A stretch of 23,646 nt of DNA from positions 1-23,646 of the forward strand of contig JAGRBM010000173.1 of NCBI GenBank assembly GCA_020434085.1, in the 5' to 3' direction. Positions within the stretch are counted from its first letter, which is position 1. Each line of letters opens with the position of its first letter. The notes beneath the pieces were generated by a model. The model worked only from the letters and a program-made list of their open reading frames with translations, had not been told where the DNA came from and ran no database searches. Made by a program: the position numbers and the translations under genes. The DNA is from Chrysiogenia bacterium. GTDB lineage: Bacteria; JAGRBM01. Of the stretch, positions 15,337 through 23,646 are shown in pieces.

Positions 15337-18045
15337 TTAGAGGTAGGCAATGAAGCAATCGCGCGTGAGGTGGCGGGGAGTCGCTGACTCGTCCTCCATC
15401 AACGCGGGACGTTTGTCGAACAGGCAGAGGGGGCCGCTGGCCTCATGGCCATCTGGGAAACGAACGCGAAGCTGCAACTGGAACACCAGCCGGTCGTCCA
15501 GCTTCTTCGCGACGCCGGCGTTCTTGGCATCCACCTTGAGGGCGTCGGAGCGCTCCTTGTCGAAGGGAAGCCAGTCGTATTCTTCGGCGGCTTCCTCGCC
15601 CGGCTCTTCGTCGGCGACAGCAACGGGCTCTTCATCCATGGCCACCGGCTCGTCGGCCGCTTCTTCGGCAACCGCTACCGGTTCTTCCTCGGCCATGCCA
15701 ATGGGCTCTTCGGACTCGGAAGCCTCGTCCTCGGCCATGCCGATCGGCTCGTCTTCCTCCACGGGTTCCGGAGCGGATTCGGTCGCAGCAGCGAAATTCC
15801 CGGAGGGCCGCTCGGGCTGCTCGCTCGGATCGACCGGCATCATCACGACGTCACCGGCATCCGAGAGGGCCTGCTGGATCTCGTCGTCGCCGGCGATATC
15901 GATGAAGGCCTCGGCCTCCTCTTTCTCGCGGCGCACTTCCTTCACGTCGCCCTCGCTGACACGGCCGATGGCGCCCTCGCCCTGCGGCAGGACAGAAGCG
16001 GGCATTTCCTCGGCAGCCGAGCGGGTAACGATCTGCGATTCCGCGCCGGCCTCGCGCGCCAGGCGCTCGGCTTCTTCGATCGCCGCGGCAACGTCTTCCT
16101 TGGTCGAGAGGTCTTCGTAACGCTCGTCACTGGGGGGCTCGTCTTCGGCCACCCCGCGCATGAAGTCTTCAGCATCGACGATCTCTTCGTCGCCGAGACC
16201 GACGGCCTCTTCTTCGGCGTCGCCGATCTCGTCTTCTTCTGCGACAGCGGGCGCTTCGGAATCCAGATCGTCGAGCCCTTCGAGATACTGCGCATCGTCG
16301 TGCGCGAACCGGGCGGCCATCTCGGGCTCGTCCGCCTCGGCGGCAACGGGTTCCTCAACGGCCTCTTCGGCGCCGGACTCGTCCACGGCAACCGGCTCCT
16401 CGGCCATTTCCACCGGCTCTTCGTCAGCTTCCTCGTCGACGGCGACGGGCTTTTCGGACTCTTCTGCCGAATCGCCCATGGAGACGGCTTCATCGCCGCC
16501 CTCACCGATTCCCCATCCGTCGGCGGCTTCGGCAACCTCGGGCTCTTCCTGCGCTTCTTCGGCAGCGGGCTCGTCGCCTGCGGCGTCGAGCTCGGTGCCA
16601 CTCATCGGTTCGCCGGCCACTTCCTCGGCCATCTGAACCGCTTCTTCGGCCAGGCTGTGGGGCGCCTCTTCGGGCTCCCCCGGTTCCTCGGCCTCTTCAC
16701 CCGCAAGGCCAATCTCTTCGGCAGCTTCGGCAATTGCCTCATCGGGCGCACCGGCTTCGGCTTCTGCGAAAGCGTCCTCAGCATCGGCCGCTTCGGGTTC
16801 GGTCTCCTCCGGTTCGCCCTCGTTCAGGGCAGCGAAGGGGTCGTCGTCACCTGCATCGCCGCCGCCCTCGAAGGCCGATTCCTCCACCTCGGGAGGCTCC
16901 AGCGACACTTCCTCCTCGGGCGGCACAAGCACGGGCTCTTCAGGCGGCGCGAGTTCTTCGGATTCTTCTTCAGCGACCTCTTCGGCCCCAAGAGGCTCAG
17001 GTTCCTCAATGGGGGCGACGTCCTCGATGGGCTCGGCCTCTTCAATTTCCTCGACCGGCGCTTCCTCAGCGCCATCGTCGGCGAAGGGGCTCTCGTTCGC
17101 GTCTTCGAAGGGCGAGCCGGCATCGGCATCCTCGGCGAAGGGATGATCCTCATCTTCGGGCGCAAGGAACTCGGAAGTCTGTGCCAGATCGACGCCCGCG
17201 CTGGGCGCAGTCACTTCATCATCAAGTCCTTCGCCCAGTTCTTCGCCGCCCAAGTCCTCGCCGCCGAGTTCTTCGGCCTCTTCGAACTCGACCAGTTCGG
17301 CCTCTTCGACCACGTCAGCATGGTCGACTTCTTCGCGTTCTTCGTCGGGCAGTTCATCGCCGGGGGCGCGCCCGCCGGCCATGTAGCTCTGAAACTCTTC
17401 TTCGCTGGGGCCGAGTTCCCCGATGTCGCCGCCCAGGTACTCGCTCGTGTCGGCGGGCGGTGGCGGCGGCGCGGCCTCACCCGATACGGGTTCGGAGAAT
17501 TCACCGAAATCACCAAGGTCACTCGACTTGGCGGCGGCGCCGGGCGGCTGCATGGAAGCCACGGGCTGGGGCTGCGGTGTGTGCGGAACAACGGGCTGGC
17601 GCGGCGCCGGCGGCTGGGTCTGTCCCGGATTGAATGGAGGCTGGGTCTGCCCGCTCGCGCGCGCCTTGGCTGCGGCCTGCGCGCGCTGAATCAGTTCGGG
17701 AGTGAAGTGGTCGGCGTTGACACCCTCGACGCCGGTAAGACGGCGGAGGTTTTCACGGCCGCCCGCCTGCAGCACCAGATGGAAACCGTGCATGGAGGCA
17801 CGGCCGCCGCCGCGCACGTGAACCACGCGCGCTTCGATGCGCTCCTTGGGAGGCACCAGAAATTCAAGCGGGCCTTTGGTGATGAAGGCTTCGTAGGCCT
17901 TGAAGGCGGGACTGGTCCACGCGACCGTGTTGTCGGCCTTCTCCATGTACAGGCGAAGGACATCGCAATCCGGACCAAGACGAACCCATCGGGTCTCCTG
18001 GCCGGAACCGCCTCCCTTTACCTGTTTTTTGCCGAAAAGGGCCAT
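15337..18045 (-). CDS. Large acidic low-complexity protein with small globular ends
   Basis: The protein has 902 residues and I do not recognise a family. Residues 1-130 appear folded, with beta-rich segments (GPLEFLVPPKERIEARVVHV, GFHLVLQAGG) that could be a divergent PilZ-like barrel. It lacks RxxxR and (D/N)xSxxG, so this is a guess. Residues about 136-200 are Pro/Gln-rich with a repeated GQTQPP. Residues about 203-820 are dominated by Glu, Ala, Asp and Pro and contain degenerate repeats such as EPVAVDE, EPIGMAE and EPVAMDE. Residues 822-902 look folded again (YDWLPFDKERS to the C-terminus). There is no signal peptide or transmembrane helix. The very acidic middle suggests an extended linker, scaffold or cation-binding region. 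The gene is 174 bp downstream of the NFACT gene and 3 nt upstream of the exported-protein gene. The ATG has GGGGA just upstream. Confidence 0.85.
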   Translation of the reverse strand: MALFGKKQVKGGGSGQETRWVRLGPDCDVLRLYMEKADNTVAWTSPAFKAYEAFITKGPLEFLVPPKERIEARVVHVRGGGRASMHGFHLVLQAGGRENLRRLTGVEGVNADHFTPELIQRAQAAAKARASGQTQPPFNPGQTQPPAPRQPVVPHTPQPQPVASMQPPGAAAKSSDLGDFGEFSEPVSGEAAPPPPPADTSEYLGGDIGELGPSEEEFQSYMAGGRAPGDELPDEEREEVDHADVVEEAELVEFEEAEELGGEDLGGEELGEGLDDEVTAPSAGVDLAQTSEFLAPEDEDHPFAEDADAGSPFEDANESPFADDGAEEAPVEEIEEAEPIEDVAPIEEPEPLGAEEVAEEESEELAPPEEPVLVPPEEEVSLEPPEVEESAFEGGGDAGDDDPFAALNEGEPEETEPEAADAEDAFAEAEAGAPDEAIAEAAEEIGLAGEEAEEPGEPEEAPHSLAEEAVQMAEEVAGEPMSGTELDAAGDEPAAEEAQEEPEVAEAADGWGIGEGGDEAVSMGDSAEESEKPVAVDEEADEEPVEMAEEPVAVDESGAEEAVEEPVAAEADEPEMAARFAHDDAQYLEGLDDLDSEAPAVAEEDEIGDAEEEAVGLGDEEIVDAEDFMRGVAEDEPPSDERYEDLSTKEDVAAAIEEAERLAREAGAESQIVTRSAAEEMPASVLPQGEGAIGRVSEGDVKEVRREKEEAEAFIDIAGDDEIQQALSDAGDVVMMPVDPSEQPERPSGNFAAATESAPEPVEEDEPIGMAEDEASESEEPIGMAEEEPVAVAEEAADEPVAMDEEPVAVADEEPGEEAAEEYDWLPFDKERSDALKVDAKNAGVAKKLDDRLVFQLQLRVRFPDGHEASGPLCLFDKRPALMEDESATPRHLTRDCFIAYL

Positions 18046-18162
18046 GGGTCCCCAGAGATGTCACACACACGAATCGGGCCTACTCCGCCCGAATTACGCG
18101 GTTTTCTTGGCGTTCTTGAACCACCCGGATCAAGCAAATTTTGGCGGTCTGGAACCCGGAAA

Positions 18163-18191
18163 ACGGTAGAACTGGTACCCGGGAAAGTCAA
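18163..18191 (-). promoter_or_regulatory. Candidate promoter of the acidic-protein operon
   Basis: On the minus strand TTGACT (18191-18186) is followed after 17 nt by TACCGT (18168-18163). The -35 is good but the -10 matches at only three positions. It lies in the 174-bp gap about 120 nt before the ATG. Confidence 0.25.
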
Positions 18192-18219
18192 TGAGTACGC
18201 GGGCTTGCGCCAAGGCCGC

Positions 18220-19665
18220 TCAGTCACCAAGTTCGATCCAGAGTGTCTCATGACGCCCCATCAGATGCACCAGCCCCGGGGGGTCTCCCTTGCGCTTGCG
18301 CACGTAGCGGCGCTCGCAGTAGCTGATGTCCCCGCGACCGGACTTGGCCATGGCGCTGTATCGCAGGGCCAGCTCCGCCGCCCGCCGAACGGTCGCCGGG
18401 TCGAGCTTCTCGCCCTTGTTCACGCAGGCGATCACGTGGGAGCCTGGCGCGCCGCTCACGTGGAAGAAATAGTCGTGGGGCCGGGCAACCTTCGTAGTCA
18501 GCACGTCATTTTCCTTGCTGTTCCTGCCCACCAGGATGAGTTGGCCCGTCTCGCTGGTAAAGCGTCGCGGCTTGATCTTGAGCTTTTCGAAGAGCTTCTC
18601 CATCGCCGCGCTGCCGTGAGTCTCACCCACTTCACTCACCTGGCGCTCGCGCTGGGTCCCGGTGGAAATTTTCAGGCGCCCCGCCTCGGCCAGCAGTTCC
18701 GTCACGGGCAATTCCCCCGCCAGTTCCAGCAGGGTTTCGATCTCGGCGATGCGCCAGGCGGTCTCGTCGATGCGCTTCTGCGCCGCCGCCTGGGTTCGCT
18801 GCGCGCGGCGGGCACGCTCGAAGTAACGGTCGGCATTCACGCCCGCATTTTCCGAAGGTTTGAGCGCAATGGTGATGAGTTCATCGGGCCGGTCCCAGCG
18901 CGGCAGTTTCACCTCGGAGGCTTCGGGCGGGATCTGCCGCGCATTGGCCTTGAGAAGCTGCCCCATGGTGCGCTGCTCCTCGGGGTCACCGGCGCGCTCG
19001 ATGTCGCGGCGCAGGTTCTTCTCCAGGCGCCTCAGCTTGCCGCGCTCGCGGCGCAGCGCCGCGCTCACCTGCGCGCGTTGCTTTTCCTCGGCGCGCCGCG
19101 GGATCTCGCGGTTGTAGAAGTTCTCGATGCGCTCGCAGTAACTCGCACCCTCGACATCGGCAAAGTCCCGCGCCTCAGGCGGCGCGTCGCCACCGCCCTC
19201 CGGAGGCGCCCACATCTCACCCGGGCGAAATCCGCCGCGGCGGAGCGCCCCCTCGACGCGCCCTTCGTCGTCGAGCACGTAGAGGTTCGAGCGCGCCCCC
19301 ATGATCTCGGCCAGCAGGGTGGCCGGCGGCCTGCGCCCGGCGCTCTTGCCGGCGCAGTCGATTCGCACGATGCGGTCGCCGCCGGGTTGCGCAATCTCTG
19401 CGAGGCGAAGGCCCTCCATCCGCGCCCGCAGGAGCTGGAGGAACCCGCCGGGGTCTTCGCCCGTGCCGCCGGGCCGGGTCACAAAGCCCAGGCGCGAGGC
19501 CTCGGGCTCCATGGAAATCAGCAGAGTGGGCCGCTCCGGGCCGTTTCGAAGGTCCAGCAGCAGATCCCGCCCGCGATGGAGCCGAATGCGATTCAGGAAG
19601 CTCCCCCGGCAAATCGGGGCGATCTCGTCCAGAACCCGCTCTATTTCTGGTGCGCTCAGCGACAT
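18220..19665 (-). CDS. NFACT family protein (RqcH/Rqc2-like)
   Basis: The protein has 481 residues. The N-terminal NFACT-N domain contains QPGGDRIVRIDC, with Asp97-Arg98 in the DR motif that in Bacillus RqcH is needed for binding tRNA-Ala and adding C-terminal alanine tails. A helical coiled-coil region spans roughly 205-345. The NFACT-R/DUF814 domain at about 385-481 includes GQLILVGRNSKENDVLTTK and HDYFFHVSGAPGSHVI. Known role of the family: it binds 60S/50S subunits obstructed by peptidyl-tRNA and marks the stalled chain for degradation. It is about 90 residues shorter than Bacillus RqcH and appears to lack the C-terminal extension. An intact DR motif suggests real tailing activity rather than only fibronectin binding. 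It is divergent from plsC. Confidence 0.92.
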   Translation of the reverse strand: MSLSAPEIERVLDEIAPICRGSFLNRIRLHRGRDLLLDLRNGPERPTLLISMEPEASRLGFVTRPGGTGEDPGGFLQLLRARMEGLRLAEIAQPGGDRIVRIDCAGKSAGRRPPATLLAEIMGARSNLYVLDDEGRVEGALRRGGFRPGEMWAPPEGGGDAPPEARDFADVEGASYCERIENFYNREIPRRAEEKQRAQVSAALRRERGKLRRLEKNLRRDIERAGDPEEQRTMGQLLKANARQIPPEASEVKLPRWDRPDELITIALKPSENAGVNADRYFERARRAQRTQAAAQKRIDETAWRIAEIETLLELAGELPVTELLAEAGRLKISTGTQRERQVSEVGETHGSAAMEKLFEKLKIKPRRFTSETGQLILVGRNSKENDVLTTKVARPHDYFFHVSGAPGSHVIACVNKGEKLDPATVRRAAELALRYSAMAKSGRGDISYCERRYVRKRKGDPPGLVHLMGRHETLWIELGD

Positions 19666-19769
19666 GTCTGGAAGCCTTGTAGCACCTTCCGGGACAATTT
19701 GGTCACAAGGGGCGTTGCGGTTATTCTCGCGATCCCCATCGGAGCGATGGTCAAAGGCGCGGGAACTCT

Positions 19770-20591
19770 ATGTATCGCAAGATCTCACCAGTCATCTTCG
19801 GGGCGGCGCTTGCTCCCTATTTCTTCGTGTTGGCGCTCTATCTGCGCACGACGGTGGTGCCCATGCTGTTCCTTCGGGAACGCACGGGCCGCCGCATGCT
19901 CAACTCGCTGGTCCGCTTCTGGGGCGTGAATTTCTTCCGCATGGGTGCGGCCATCAACCAGATCAACATCACGGCCACCGGGTTCAAACCCGAACCGGGC
20001 AAGTCCTATCTCATCCTCTCGAACCACCAGAGCATCATCGACATCGCCCTGCTCTTCTGGGTATTCCGCGAGAGCCACGTGAAGTTCGTGATGAAGAAGG
20101 AACTCAAGTGGTTCATTCCCAACATCAGCCCGGCCACGCGCATGGCACGCTTCGCGTTCCTTGATCGCGCCGCAGGCGCGAAGGCCAATGAAAAATTCCT
20201 CAAGGACTTCGCCTCAGCCGTTGCCGAAGAAGGCACGGGCTGCGTGATCTTTCCGGAGGGAACGCGCAGCCGCGACGGCAAGCTGCGGCAGTTCAAGCGC
20301 GCGGGCGTGATGATGCTCGCCGACAACCTCGACATGGAAGTGCTGGCCGTATCGCTGGACGGCACCTGGCGCGCGGCCACGCCAATGGACCTCTACAATT
20401 ACCTGCCGGGACTCGACATCAAGATTCATATCGAAGAACCCCGCGACGTCAAAGAACTGCGCGAGAATCCCAAGGAGTTTCTTCATCAGGTGCGCGAGAC
20501 CATGCGCTCGCGGCTCGAAGAATTCCGGGGCGAGCCCGTAGAGGACCACGTCCCCTCGGCCCGCCGCAACACGGCGCAGGCCGCCGGTTGA
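19770..20591 (+). CDS. plsC: 1-acyl-sn-glycerol-3-phosphate acyltransferase (PlsC-like)
   Basis: Inner-membrane acyltransferase of 273 residues that converts lysophosphatidic acid to phosphatidic acid. Motif I is NHQSIID with the catalytic His86 and Asp91 (HX4D), and motif III is FPEGTRSRDG at 161-170. Residues about 7-35 form a hydrophobic membrane anchor. A C-terminal polar tail of about 40 residues extends past the usual domain. Homologous lyso-lipid acyltransferases share these motifs, so the acyl acceptor is inferred. rsmI starts 28 nt downstream and the NUDIX gene follows, indicating a three-gene operon. The ATG at 19770 has GGGAA close upstream. Confidence 0.9.
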   Translation: MYRKISPVIFGAALAPYFFVLALYLRTTVVPMLFLRERTGRRMLNSLVRFWGVNFFRMGAAINQINITATGFKPEPGKSYLILSNHQSIIDIALLFWVFRESHVKFVMKKELKWFIPNISPATRMARFAFLDRAAGAKANEKFLKDFASAVAEEGTGCVIFPEGTRSRDGKLRQFKRAGVMMLADNLDMEVLAVSLDGTWRAATPMDLYNYLPGLDIKIHIEEPRDVKELRENPKEFLHQVRETMRSRLEEFRGEPVEDHVPSARRNTAQAAG

Positions 20592-20619
20592 ATAATCCGC
20601 CCATGCGGGAGAGTGTGCA

Positions 20620-21471
20620 ATGTCCTCGCTGTATCTGGTCGCCACGCCCATCGGGAACCTGGAGGATCTCTCCCCCAGGGCCGCCCGCATTCTGGGCGAG
20701 GTGGACGTGATCGCGGCTGAGGACACGCGTCGCTCGCGCAAGCTGCTCACCGCCTTCGGCATCAAGGCCGGCGCCCTGCTGGCCTACCACGAACACAACG
20801 AAAAGAAGCAGGCGCTCGCCCTGTGCAACATGCTCGATGAGGGCAAGTCCCTGGCACTCGTCACCGACGCGGGCACACCGGGCATTTCGGACCCGGGCTA
20901 CCGCCTTGTCTGCGAGGCCATCGCGCGCGGCCATGACGTGATTCCCATCCCGGGCCCCAACGCGGCGATTGCGCTGCTCGGGGCCAGCGGCCTGCCCACC
21001 GATCGCTTTGTATTCGCCGGGTTCGTTCCACAAAAAGAAGGTGCGCGCCACAAGTTCTTCGAGGACCTGCTGGCCGAACGTGGCACCATCCTGATGCACG
21101 AATCACCCAATCGCCTGGAGAAGACCCTCAAGGCGATTGCACAGACGCTGGGGCCCGAGCGGCAACTGGCCATCGGGCGCGAGCTGACCAAGCTGCACGA
21201 GGAAATCCTGCGCGGCAGCGTGGGTGAGTTTCTCGAGAGCCTTGCAGGCAAGACCCTGCCCGGCGAGATCGTGCTGGCACTCGAAGGCGACCGGGAAAAA
21301 CGCCCGGCACCCGATCAGGAAACCATCGACGCCGCCATCGATGAGGCGCTCCATGACCGGGGGCTCTCGGTGCGCGACGTGTCGGACCTGCTGGCCGAGC
21401 GCTTTTCTCTGCCGCGCAAGCAGGTATACCGTCGGGCGCTCGAACGCGCGGGCAGGCAGGGACCCGAATGA
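20620..21471 (+). CDS. rsmI: 16S rRNA (cytidine(1402)-2'-O)-methyltransferase
   Basis: RsmI 2'-O-methylates C1402 of 16S rRNA in the decoding centre, using S-adenosylmethionine on the assembled 30S subunit. The protein has 283 residues and a tetrapyrrole-methylase-type fold. It starts with [19 protein letters not shown], followed by [45 protein letters not shown] and the [13 protein letters not shown] segment. All are hallmark RsmI blocks, and the length is typical. The C-terminal 50 residues form the small helical RsmI_HTH-like tail. The ATG follows GGGAGAG at 20607-20613. Its TGA overlaps the NUDIX gene start by four bases (ATGA). Confidence 0.97.
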   Translation: MSSLYLVATPIGNLEDLSPRAARILGEVDVIAAEDTRRSRKLLTAFGIKAGALLAYHEHNEKKQALALCNMLDEGKSLALVTDAGTPGISDPGYRLVCEAIARGHDVIPIPGPNAAIALLGASGLPTDRFVFAGFVPQKEGARHKFFEDLLAERGTILMHESPNRLEKTLKAIAQTLGPERQLAIGRELTKLHEEILRGSVGEFLESLAGKTLPGEIVLALEGDREKRPAPDQETIDAAIDEALHDRGLSVRDVSDLLAERFSLPRKQVYRRALERAGRQGPE

Positions 21472-21905
21472 GCGACGACAACCCCATTGTGAACATCAGT
21501 TGCGGGATCATCATGCGCGGCGGAAAGCTCCTGGTGACCCAGCGCCGCGAGTGCGACAGCTTCGCCGGTGAGTGGGAATTCCCCGGCGGCAAGGTCGACC
21601 CCGGCGAGTCGCCCGAAGACGCCTGCATCCGCGAGATCCGCGAGGAGATCGGCACCCCCTCGCGCATCATTGCGCCCTACCGGTTCGCCTACCATGAGTA
21701 CGAGCGCGAGGACGACCGCCCGGCGCTGCGCGTGCTGCTGCTGTTCTACCTGATGGAGATCGAGGGCGACCCACAGCCGGTCGAAGTGGCCGATTGCCGG
21801 TGGATCGACATTCCCCAGCTTCTGGAGATGCGGATCATCAAGGGAAGCCAGGGGGTCACCCAGCAGCTCATCGACGATGAGCGCGCTGGCATTCTCCCCA
21901 AGTAA
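21468..21905 (+). CDS. NUDIX hydrolase, MutT-like
   Basis: Nucleoside-diphosphate-linked-moiety hydrolase of 145 residues. The complete Nudix box runs from Gly41 to about 63: G41, x5, E47, x7, then REIREEIG at 55-62, with the Mg-binding glutamates E56, E59 and E60 all present. The preceding [17 protein letters not shown] resembles MutT / 8-oxo-dGTP and CTP pyrophosphohydrolases, so nucleotide-pool cleaning is likely; the exact substrate cannot be read from sequence. The ATG is embedded in the rsmI stop (ATGA), so expression is translationally coupled. No convincing terminator stem follows. Confidence 0.93.
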   Translation: MSDDNPIVNISCGIIMRGGKLLVTQRRECDSFAGEWEFPGGKVDPGESPEDACIREIREEIGTPSRIIAPYRFAYHEYEREDDRPALRVLLLFYLMEIEGDPQPVEVADCRWIDIPQLLEMRIIKGSQGVTQQLIDDERAGILPK

Positions 21906-21962
21906 GTGCCATCGGCGCCCTGCCGGACGATTCCACAACTGCCTGAAATTATTACTTATTTT

Positions 21963-21990
21963 TTGATTTTTGGCACTCGAAACAAATAAG
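21963..21990 (+). promoter_or_regulatory. Candidate groESL promoter overlapping CIRCE
   Basis: TTGATT (21963-21968) and AATAAG (21985-21990) are separated by 16 nt and each matches four of six consensus positions. The -10 lies inside the CIRCE-like repeat, the arrangement seen in HrcA-repressed operons. Upstream T/A-rich sequence could act as an UP element. The motif matches alone are weak; the overlap is the main support. Confidence 0.35.
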
Positions 21991-21996
21991 TGCCAG
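21970..21996. promoter_or_regulatory. CIRCE-like operator (HrcA binding site)
   Basis: The inverted repeat TTGGCACTC, a 9-nt spacer, then AAGTGCCAG. The CIRCE consensus is TTAGCACTC-N9-GAGTGCTAA. The left arm matches at eight of nine positions and the right arm at six of nine, and two of the differences are paired, so the dyad is preserved. Spacer length is exactly as in CIRCE. Location upstream of groES supports repression by HrcA, with release on heat shock. The site is about 250 bp from the groES start, farther than usual. Confidence 0.75.
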
Positions 21997-22245
21997 TTCC
22001 CCCATTGACCTCAGCACATGGGTGATTACATGTAGTCCGCCTTGGACGCTCTGCCAGGCCGGATTGGACGCGGAGGATGCGGCGGCTGGAACGGGCTCCG
22101 GGAGCACTTGGGAACAGACTCAAAGGTTTAGAAAATTCAGGTACTTGCGCTCGGCTTGGTGGACTCAATTGAGGTGCGGCAGGCACGGGCGATGTTGCGT
22201 TAACGAAACCAATTAATCCTGCGCTAAGGAGGCACAGATTCAATT

Positions 22246-22542
22246 ATGGCAACCAAGATTCGACCCCTCGGTGATCGTCTGCTCGTGGAGCGACTTGAGG
22301 CTGAGGAAAAGACCAAGGGCGGACTCATCATTCCCGACGCGGCCAAAGAAAAGCCCCAGGAGGGCAAGGTCGTTGCAGTCGGTAACGGCGTGCTCGGCGA
22401 AGACGGCAAGCGCGTTCCCCTCGAAGTGAAGGCCGGCGATACCGTCCTCTTCTCCAAGTGGGGCGGCACCGAAGTCACCCTCGACGGCAAGGAAGTCCTC
22501 ATCATGAAGGAAGAGGACATCCTGGGCATCGTCGAATCCTGA
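22246..22542 (+). CDS. groES: Co-chaperonin GroES
   Basis: Heptameric lid of the GroEL folding chamber, 98 residues, standard length. Family landmarks are [14 protein letters not shown] at the N-terminus, the mobile loop [21 protein letters not shown] (about 20-40) that docks on Gro[16 protein letters not shown], and the C-terminal [13 protein letters not shown]. It lies 68 nt upstream of groEL in the usual order. The ribosome-binding site AAGGAGG (22226-22232) is strong but spaced 13 nt from the ATG. Expression is probably controlled from the CIRCE-like site upstream. Confidence 0.98.
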   Translation: MATKIRPLGDRLLVERLEAEEKTKGGLIIPDAAKEKPQEGKVVAVGNGVLGEDGKRVPLEVKAGDTVLFSKWGGTEVTLDGKEVLIMKEEDILGIVES

Positions 22543-22574
22543 TACCCGGCGAAGGTCACGTGCCACGCCACTAA

Positions 22575-23646
<1,072 letters not shown>

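Larger units (their letters stand above)
21906..22245 (+). other. 340-bp regulatory gap upstream of groES
   Basis: No open frame here looks coding. The first 60 bp include an AT-rich block (21947-21970) that stands out in this GC-rich window. The CIRCE-like repeat and a possible promoter follow. From about 22000 to 22225 the sequence would be a long untranslated leader if that promoter is used. It contains the 10-bp palindrome CTCAATTGAG at 22164-22173 and a good ribosome-binding site, AAGGAGG, at 22226-22232, which is 13 nt from the groES ATG. No heat-shock sigma-32 promoter was recognised. Confidence 0.6.

Noticed and set aside
18072-18095. Hairpin TCGGGC/GCCCGA with a 7-nt loop between the NFACT and acidic-protein genes
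   Set aside because: No T-run follows on either strand and the stem is only 6 bp, so I do not call it a terminator.
15445-19929. A 1494-codon open frame on the plus strand, antisense to both the acidic protein and the NFACT gene
   Set aside because: In GC-rich genes an antisense frame aligned codon-on-codon meets a stop only where the sense strand uses TTA, CTA or TCA, which are rare here. The product is Phe/Leu/Gly-rich (GAA/GAG read backwards), crosses gene boundaries and has no domain, while the sense strand has clear protein features.
21906-21970. Terminator for the plsC-rsmI-NUDIX operon
   Set aside because: A T-run exists near 21959, but the only stem nearby (CGGC/GCCG) is 4 bp and is more than 20 nt from it.
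22022-22216. Short open frame in the groES leader
   Set aside because: No ribosome-binding site, unusual composition and no recognisable feature; it is better explained as untranslated leader.

Overview
The window is a GC-rich piece of a Gram-negative chromosome. It carries conserved housekeeping genes (serS, trmL, rsmI, plsC, pepA, groES-groEL) mixed with lineage-specific signalling and envelope genes. A squalene-hopene cyclase, a membrane protein joining a kinase-like domain to a formylglycine-generating-enzyme (FGE)-like domain, a diguanylate cyclase-PilZ protein, an NFACT/RqcH-type protein and a CIRCE-like element upstream of groES together suggest a deltaproteobacterial-type lineage (Myxococcota, Desulfobacterota or a neighbour). 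That assignment is inferred from gene content; no rRNA gene is present. No mobile element, CRISPR array, tRNA or rRNA gene was recognised.

Layout: (1) 1-2326, minus strand: a membrane protein with zinc ribbon, kinase-like domain, Pro-Glu linker, transmembrane helix and FGE-like domain, overlapping the start of an exported protein cut off by the window edge. (2) 2466-4599: squalene-hopene cyclase on the minus strand with its own promoter and terminator. It is divergent from (3) a two-domain M16 peptidase lipoprotein (4683-7460, plus). (4) 7486-11337, minus: leucyl aminopeptidase with its terminator, and a TMTC-like membrane/TPR protein. (5) 11476-14736, plus: diguanylate cyclase-PilZ, serS and trmL; trmL overlaps serS. 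(6) 14740-19665, minus: NFACT protein, a 902-residue very acidic protein, and a small exported protein 3 nt after it. (7) 19770-21905, plus: plsC, rsmI and a NUDIX hydrolase, the last two overlapping. (8) 21906-23646, plus: a 340-bp regulatory gap with a CIRCE-like inverted repeat, then groES and a groEL truncated by the window edge.

Several genes fit common themes. Envelope: hopanoid synthesis, phosphatidic acid synthesis, an outer-envelope M16 peptidase and a GT-C-like membrane protein. Protein quality control: GroESL, RqcH-like NFACT and PepA. Translation and RNA modification: SerRS, TrmL and RsmI. Signalling: c-di-GMP synthesis and binding in one protein, and a kinase-like receptor whose catalytic motifs are degraded.

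I see no clear new multi-gene defence or mobile system. The most unusual items are the degenerate kinase/FGE-like receptor, the histone-H1-like lysine-rich tail on the diguanylate cyclase, the uncharacterised acidic-protein/exported-protein pair, and dyad symmetries placed just downstream of the squalene-hopene cyclase promoter.
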